DNA of 64,000 nt, taken from NCBI GenBank assembly GCA_963920765.1, contig OY987245.1:10432727-10496726 (forward strand). Direction: 5' to 3'. The translations under genes and the position numbers were made by a program. Below are positions 59,153 to 64,000 of this stretch, in pieces; position 1 is the stretch's first letter; each line of letters starts with the position of its first letter. This DNA comes from Ulota crispa (lineage: Eukaryota; Streptophyta; Bryopsida; Orthotrichales; Orthotrichaceae). The notes under the pieces are model-generated. The model was not told where the DNA came from and did no database searches. It saw only the letters and a program-made list of their open reading frames with translations.

Positions 59153-60211
59153 CAACCCTTCATTGCCTAAAGAGATAGAAAGCCGTCTTTCAGCAATTCA
59201 TCACTCCTACTTAAAGTGCGTAAACTTTTGTGTTTAATATCCAAATTCAATAAAGGTTGTTGTCAAAGTTGCACAAACTAGTATAGTTTTTTAGATCAAT
59301 CTAAGACATATTTAGTTTATAAATGTCATTCAAAGTTCATAGGGTCCATTTGAGTTCACCTTCATGCATTGTGATGATTGCAACTTAGAGGGCATGTATC
59401 TTTTTCATCAAATTTTTTTTCCCAATAAAATTTTATTGCATTTTGTTCCTCATAACTTTTGAGCTCTCTAGCAACGGGATCTTGTTGCTCATGATTTTGT
59501 AGGCTTGTTTCAAGCACTGGATTTAACTTTTTGATCTTGCTATAAACTACAATTCTGAAGGCATTCAAGTTGTTCTTGCCAATGGAGTAATAACAAGGAA
59601 AGCCAAATGTTATACAAGTGTTGCAAGAAATTTGATTGGGTGAATCACCGTACAAGGCGCGGTGGCAAGCAATGTTTTATAGGCTACAACCAGTCAAAAT
59701 CCCTTGCAAGCTTCCTTGTGTAAGCTTTGTGGTAGCGAGGAATTTGTTGGCAAGGGTCAAGCATGTTCTAGACCCTTATTATGGCCACCGTCATCAACTG
59801 TGTTGATCATTGTTTTCCATGCAATGGCAATTTGAAGCCCTAAAACTTGACATGGAAAGAAACGCAATCTTCAATAATTTACAAGTGTGTGCATTCTCAT
59901 CTAATCTTGTTGCTCACAAAATTTGAGATGAATCTCAGGCCTACAAAATTTTGTAAAAATCATCAAATAGCAACTACCTACCAAAAAGTGAGATTTTGTC
60001 ATCACATGTTGTTTAATCAAATGTTATAATTTCCCATCTCCCATGGTCAATTGTTCCCAAGATTTGCAAGCCTTCTTCTAAGTAGGTGTTCCACTATTTT
60101 CAATGGTCAATTTTTGTGGATCATCTAATTGAGTGAGGTATGATGCATCAAAGTTGTAGGTCTTTCAAATCCTTGATTTTGGTGAAAATGGCATGGGCGC
60201 TTTAAGGTTAA
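59153..60211. mobile_element. TTAA-type element related in reverse to 34936-35890
   Basis: The right end is GGGCGCTTTAAGG-TTAA. A mutated left end, TTCAACCCTTCATTGCC, is likely at 59153. The interior matches 34936-35890 in reverse. Confidence 0.6.
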
Positions 60212-60736
60212 AGTCTAGTAACTATGGTACATTTTTGATGTCAATCCAAGTTTGCTTGAATGTTTGGGAGCAACTCAAAGTTCAAAATCCACACATTTTT
60301 GCATTATAGTAAACTTTGGTGGCTTATAACTTCTTAATAAAAACTTTTTTTTCAATAATTGTTATTGTAAAAGTTGCACATACTAGTCTAGTTATTGTGG
60401 TTAGAATTTCATACCAATCCAAGAAGTTGTAAGTGAATAAGAAGCAGTTAAGTAGAGGGAGGTTTAGCCATAGTTGTGGGTTTTTGCTGCTTTTTTCACT
60501 ATTTTTTGACATTTCAAAACCATTTTGCAAAAAAGTTGTGTATATTGATCAATTTTGATTCAACATTCAACAATCACAACAATTGCACAAATTCACATGT
60601 CAAATATGTTCTCATAGATGTCGAAGGCAAATCTATGCAAAGTTTCAAACGGAAAGACACATCAAAAAACACACAAAAATTGCAATTTTGATCAACTTCC
60701 GAACAAGGTTTCCAAATTATGCACATCTTAGGGTTC

Positions 60737-61256
60737 CTTTACACTACAAGTAAAGGCTGGTTTCTAGCCTTTGACATGCCCAATACTAGAATATGATTGG
60801 TTCATGTTCTGAAAACAACTTCAAGATCTTTGCACGAGGAGTCAAGGATAATTTTTCAAAAGATGTTTTAATATGTAAAAGATAGGATTTGATGTGGCTT
60901 CAACTCCAAAAAGTGGGTCTTCTAAAAATATGAAGCCAATTCTTGGCCTCGGGGTCATTGTTGTATTTTATTAAAATATGATTCTTTCAATGAAAAAAAA
61001 CATTCATATGAGATACTCAAAACCAAATTATCAACAAGTATCCTTGGTCTCTTGTTTTTATCCATTTTCTCCTAAAACTTTCAAAATTTACTATAGTGGC
61101 CTCAACTTTTTAGCCTCAAAGCCTTTACACAAAAGAGAGTTAGCCCCCACTATTTTCATAGTATAATGGGTATTTGGGGCCGATCTTGAGGCCATTTGGG
61201 CTAAAATTTTGGTCAAAATGGCCTCAAGTTTCATGGCCTTGACTCTTAGTGTAAAG
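60737..61256. mobile_element. MITE with CTTTACACTA ends
   Basis: CTTTACACTACAAGTAAAGG at the left and CCTTGACTCTTAGTGTAAAG at the right. Internal GGCCTC blocks near 60945 and 61190-61240 also pair. Non-coding. Confidence 0.7.
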
Positions 61257-62067
61257 CGGTGTCGTGATGTAAATCACGGCATGTGGTAAAAATATGAAAA
61301 TTGATTAAATTATAGTTTATGTGAGGTGTTGTACTCTTTTTCCTTTACTTGTGGTTTTACCCTTGATTAACAAAGTTTTCCCGGATAAGGTTTTGATGAG
61401 GCAACAACCATATAAAAATGTTAGTTAACTGAAAACACTAGAGTTTATTTCAGAAAAAAAATTCAAGAACCAATAGTAGAGAAGGAATTTTACTTTATAT
61501 CTTCTCTCTTTAGTATATAGATGAAACTTTATTTTGAAGAAGGTGTCTTATCTTTTTAGACCAATTATTATTCCATATACGTCTTGTCTTATCATATTTT
61601 GAGACCAACTATTATTATTCCATAAATATCTTCTGTTCTGAGACCATTGTTCTTAGAAACCAATTATTATTTAATATATATTGATGTTCATTGAAACCAC
61701 AATATATTTTTCATATACCTTAATTCATATTTTGATGTGTTTTGTTCTCTTATGTTTTGATCATCTTGGAAAGTTACTTTGATAGTGATTGTGTGCATAT
61801 TGTCTCTTGCTTGATTCTCTAAAACAGTCGCAGCTAGACATCCCGAGTGTTCCCAAAGCGCGCTCCTCTCTACCCAATACTGGCCCTTAGGACTGGATTC
61901 CATTGAAGACTTAGACATCTAGGTCCTGGAGGTCCAGCAAGATTCTATTACAAAGTTCTCTCCTCCTAGATGGCCGATTGGACCTCCAGGCCTCCAATAT
62001 GTGTAAATCGGCTTTACATGACCTAGAGGGCGTGGAGGTTTAGGCCCTCAATGGAATCCGGCCCTTA
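61257..62067. other. Intergenic; possible element remnant at 61884-62067
   Basis: GGCCCTTAGGACTGGATTCC (61884) is loosely mirrored by GGAATCCGGCCCTTAG (62053), and GGAGGTCCAGCAAG by CGATTGGACCTCC, suggesting a small palindromic element. Nothing is recognised to the left. Confidence 0.45.
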
Positions 62068-62914
62068 GAGCATCTCCATTAGTGACTCCAACATGCTTAA
62101 AGTGGATGAAAAGTGTTGCAAGCCCTCTCAAAACCCTCTCTTGATATTGTATCCTACTACTTTTAGAGCATCTCCACCAGTCTGGTGAGATTGGGATTCT
62201 CCAGGATTGATTGAGCGGGCATTGTTTCACAAGTTTTTGACGAGGGAGCTGTGGAAGTCCACCGATGACTTGCAAAAACAACTCGCTAGCCATTGGGAGA
62301 GTATCGACCTTCACTCAAGACTGGCCATGTTTGTAGAATTGAAGGGCCTGCACCAACGTAGCATCGACGTGGGCCAACCGCAGCAGCTGCTCTGTTGTCA
62401 CGCACTGCTGACCTTGCTTTGCGAGCCCTTGACAACAGGTTCTTCGATTTGTGCAACCTCAAAATAGACAAGAAGAGCTGAAATCAAGCTTGCTAAAAAA
62501 TGTTGGTATCACGGGAGCTGAACGTCCCCGGAGCTCTTTTGAGCGAGCCCGCTCAAACTTTTTTGCCCCTCGTGCCACTGGTGGAGATCCGGGACGGGCA
62601 AAGAGCCTCCGGCCACGCTGTCCTCCCATTTTTCTTCAACCGGTGGAAATGCTCTTAACTCGTGTCTAGCAAGGGCCCTTCAAGGCCCTATTCAACACTA
62701 TTCATCCTAAGTGTAGTGAACTTTATCCTCTATATTTCTTGACAAGTGGTCAACTAATTCTTTATGGGGAGTGCTGGAGTGCAAGGCCGCCTTTTTGAAG
62801 AGCATGGGTGGAGATCAAGAACCTTGAGGGTAGGCCCAAAACAGATGGAAAAACTTTTGAAAAACTTTTGAAAAACTTTGAAAGACCCTGAGCCCCTGAC
62901 CGGTGGAGATGCTC
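62068..62914. mobile_element. Tourist-like element, CATCTCCAC family, outer copy
   Basis: Left end GAGCATCTCCATTAGTGAC and right end GACCGGTGGAGATGCTC. Its content outside 62166-62654 matches 35944-36238 (GTGGATGAAAAGTGT, ACTTTATCCTCTA, GGTCAACTAATTC). It is interrupted by the element at 62166. Confidence 0.8.
62166..62654. mobile_element. Tourist-like element nested in the outer copy, GC-rich interior
   Basis: TTA on both sides (62163-62165, 62655-62657). Ends GAGCATCTCCACCAGTC and ACCGGTGGAAATGCTC. The interior (62200-62460) is GC-rich with an 86-codon ORF of no recognised family, and looks like captured non-element DNA. Confidence 0.82.
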
Positions 62915-63294
62915 GTAGGCCATTTTTCATGCATGAAAACCATCGAATCCAGACTGATTTCCATGTACCAAGATTCCTGATATTTTACACAAGACCAGAC
63001 TTCTTCGAAGATTCATAGAAAAAGAACGCATAAAATAAGGAGCCCATAACTGAGTAGGACCCCCGCCCCCCAAAAAGGCAATCAAATGGGCCCTTGGCGC
63101 CTTGCACACACACCTCTCGGAAGTTCTGGAACAGTTCCTTCCTCCACGTGGCACCTCGCACGCCAACAAGGCGCCAAGTCCTCCTCCCGACGACAGCAGG
63201 GCGCGCGGCCACCGGCATCGGGCAGACCAAAAAAGCCCCGCTCCTGCCCATCTGCCCGAGCTCAGAATCTCTTGTGCTGCTAGGGCTTGGGCAA

Positions 63295-63378
63295 ATGAGC
63301 GTCTCCCTCGCAAGTTTCCTCTTCTCCGCCATCGCTATAGCCATCGCCATCGCCTGCGATAGCGTCCTCGCCTCTCAG
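63295..63378 (+). CDS. Probable first coding exon of a secreted or membrane protein (gene runs off the window)
   Basis: ATG at 63295 opens 28 codons, with hydrophobic residues FLFSAIAIAIAIA at 8-20, then ACDSVLASQ, resembling a signal peptide or first membrane helix. They end at CAG|GTATGC, a good donor. The GC-rich, CpG-containing region at 63100-63290 fits a promoter/leader. The frame continuing past the donor soon becomes cysteine-rich nonsense, which favours splicing. No family can be named from 28 residues, and the remaining exons lie beyond 64000. Confidence 0.45.
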
Positions 63379-63382
63379 GTAT

Positions 63383-63892
63383 GCTGTTGCCGCTGTGGTC
63401 GTTGCTTTTCGCGGCACATTTGCATGCAGTGGATCGTCCGAAGGGGAGTGAGAGTTGGTTGTGAAAAGGTGGATCCGCAGGTCGAGAGGGTTTGGAAGTA
63501 GATCGTTTGCTTGGCTGCCGAGTTTTCGTGTCTGTGAGTGTTAAATGCGTCATGGTTGAGCGGAAGTAGTGATGTCGGCTGAGAGAGGCGCTGTTTGGAG
63601 TGCACCGATTTTGTGGCGTTGTAATTTTTGCAAATGTTTTGCGGTGCCGCCGTGGTCTGTGTCTTTCGTGGCACATTTACATGCAGTGGATCGTCCAAGC
63701 AGAGTGAGAGTTGGTTAAGAAGTGGTGGATCCGCATGTCGAGAGGGTTTGGAAGTAGATTGTTTGCTTCACTTCCAAGTTTTCGTGTCTGTGTGTGCTAA
63801 ATGCGTCAGGAGTGTGGCCATGGTTGAGCAGAAGTAGTGGTGTCGGCTGAGGTAGGCGTCGATTACATGGCGTTTTAGTTTTTGCAAATGTT
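63383..63892 (+). repeat. 255-bp tandem duplication in the presumed first intron
   Basis: Units 63383-63640 and 63641-63892 share GGCACATTT.CATGCAGTGG, GTCGAGAGGGTTTGGAAGTA, AGTTTTCGTGTCTGTG and TTTTTGCAAATGTTTTGC. Confidence 0.88.
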
Positions 63893-64000
63893 TTGCCGTG
63901 GGAGGTTGAGTGACGGGTATGAGACGCGTAAGAAACTTTCGGTTGTTTAGCCGGGCGATCTTGTTGTGTTAGTTTGCAAGCCGGTTTCGTCGTGTCATCT

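Overview
The window is nuclear DNA of a land plant (embryophyte). It carries a phosphate transporter of the plant PHT1 family, a plastid omega-6 desaturase (FAD6 type) with a transit-peptide-like N-terminus, a plant-type heat shock factor binding protein, GT-AG introns, telo-box motifs (AAACCCTAA) in a promoter region, and Stowaway-like MITEs. GC-rich exons lie in AT-rich intergenic DNA. The exact lineage cannot be fixed by reading. The gene density, about one gene per 11 kb, and the strongly intron-split PHT1 gene would suit a non-seed plant, but this is inference.

Layout. 1-1400: MITE remnants. 2458-6662 (+): PHT1 transporter in four coding exons, with a probable 5'UTR intron. 6663-13533: MITEs only, including a 536-bp hairpin and a three-level nest of transposons. 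13534-18160 (-): five-exon gene for a 397-aa acidic/basic protein with tandem MIM1-like motifs (ESCRT-III/VPS4 MIT-domain ligands). 18200-24600: its upstream region plus MITEs. 24648-25928 (-): two-exon gene for a 91-aa single-span membrane protein. It is divergent from 26995-27297 (+), a heat shock factor binding protein whose upstream region is tandemly duplicated. 27300-37700: tandem repeats and MITEs. 37732-41084 (-): ten-exon FAD6. 41500-63000: MITEs, some carrying GC-rich cargo. 63295-63378 (+): probable first exon of a secreted or membrane protein that runs off the right edge.

The genes do not form a pathway; they are ordinary housekeeping or nutrient genes. The unusual content is the transposon landscape. 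Two terminal signatures dominate. (i) Elements ending in TAAGGTAG...CTACCTTA, in at least five subfamilies with unrelated interiors. (ii) Elements flanked by TTAA with CCC...GGG ends, a piggyBac-like architecture, at least a dozen copies.

The main candidate discovery is that class (i) elements appear to make introns. In both the PHT1 gene (intron 2) and the MIM1-motif gene (intron 1), the 5' splice site is exactly the AAG|GTAG terminus of such an element, and element sequence fills essentially the whole intron. Because the termini are inverted repeats, an element inserted in either orientation would offer AAG|GTAG to the transcript. This is a plausible introner mechanism in a plant. The splice sites are inferred from reading frame and protein-family continuity, not from transcripts.
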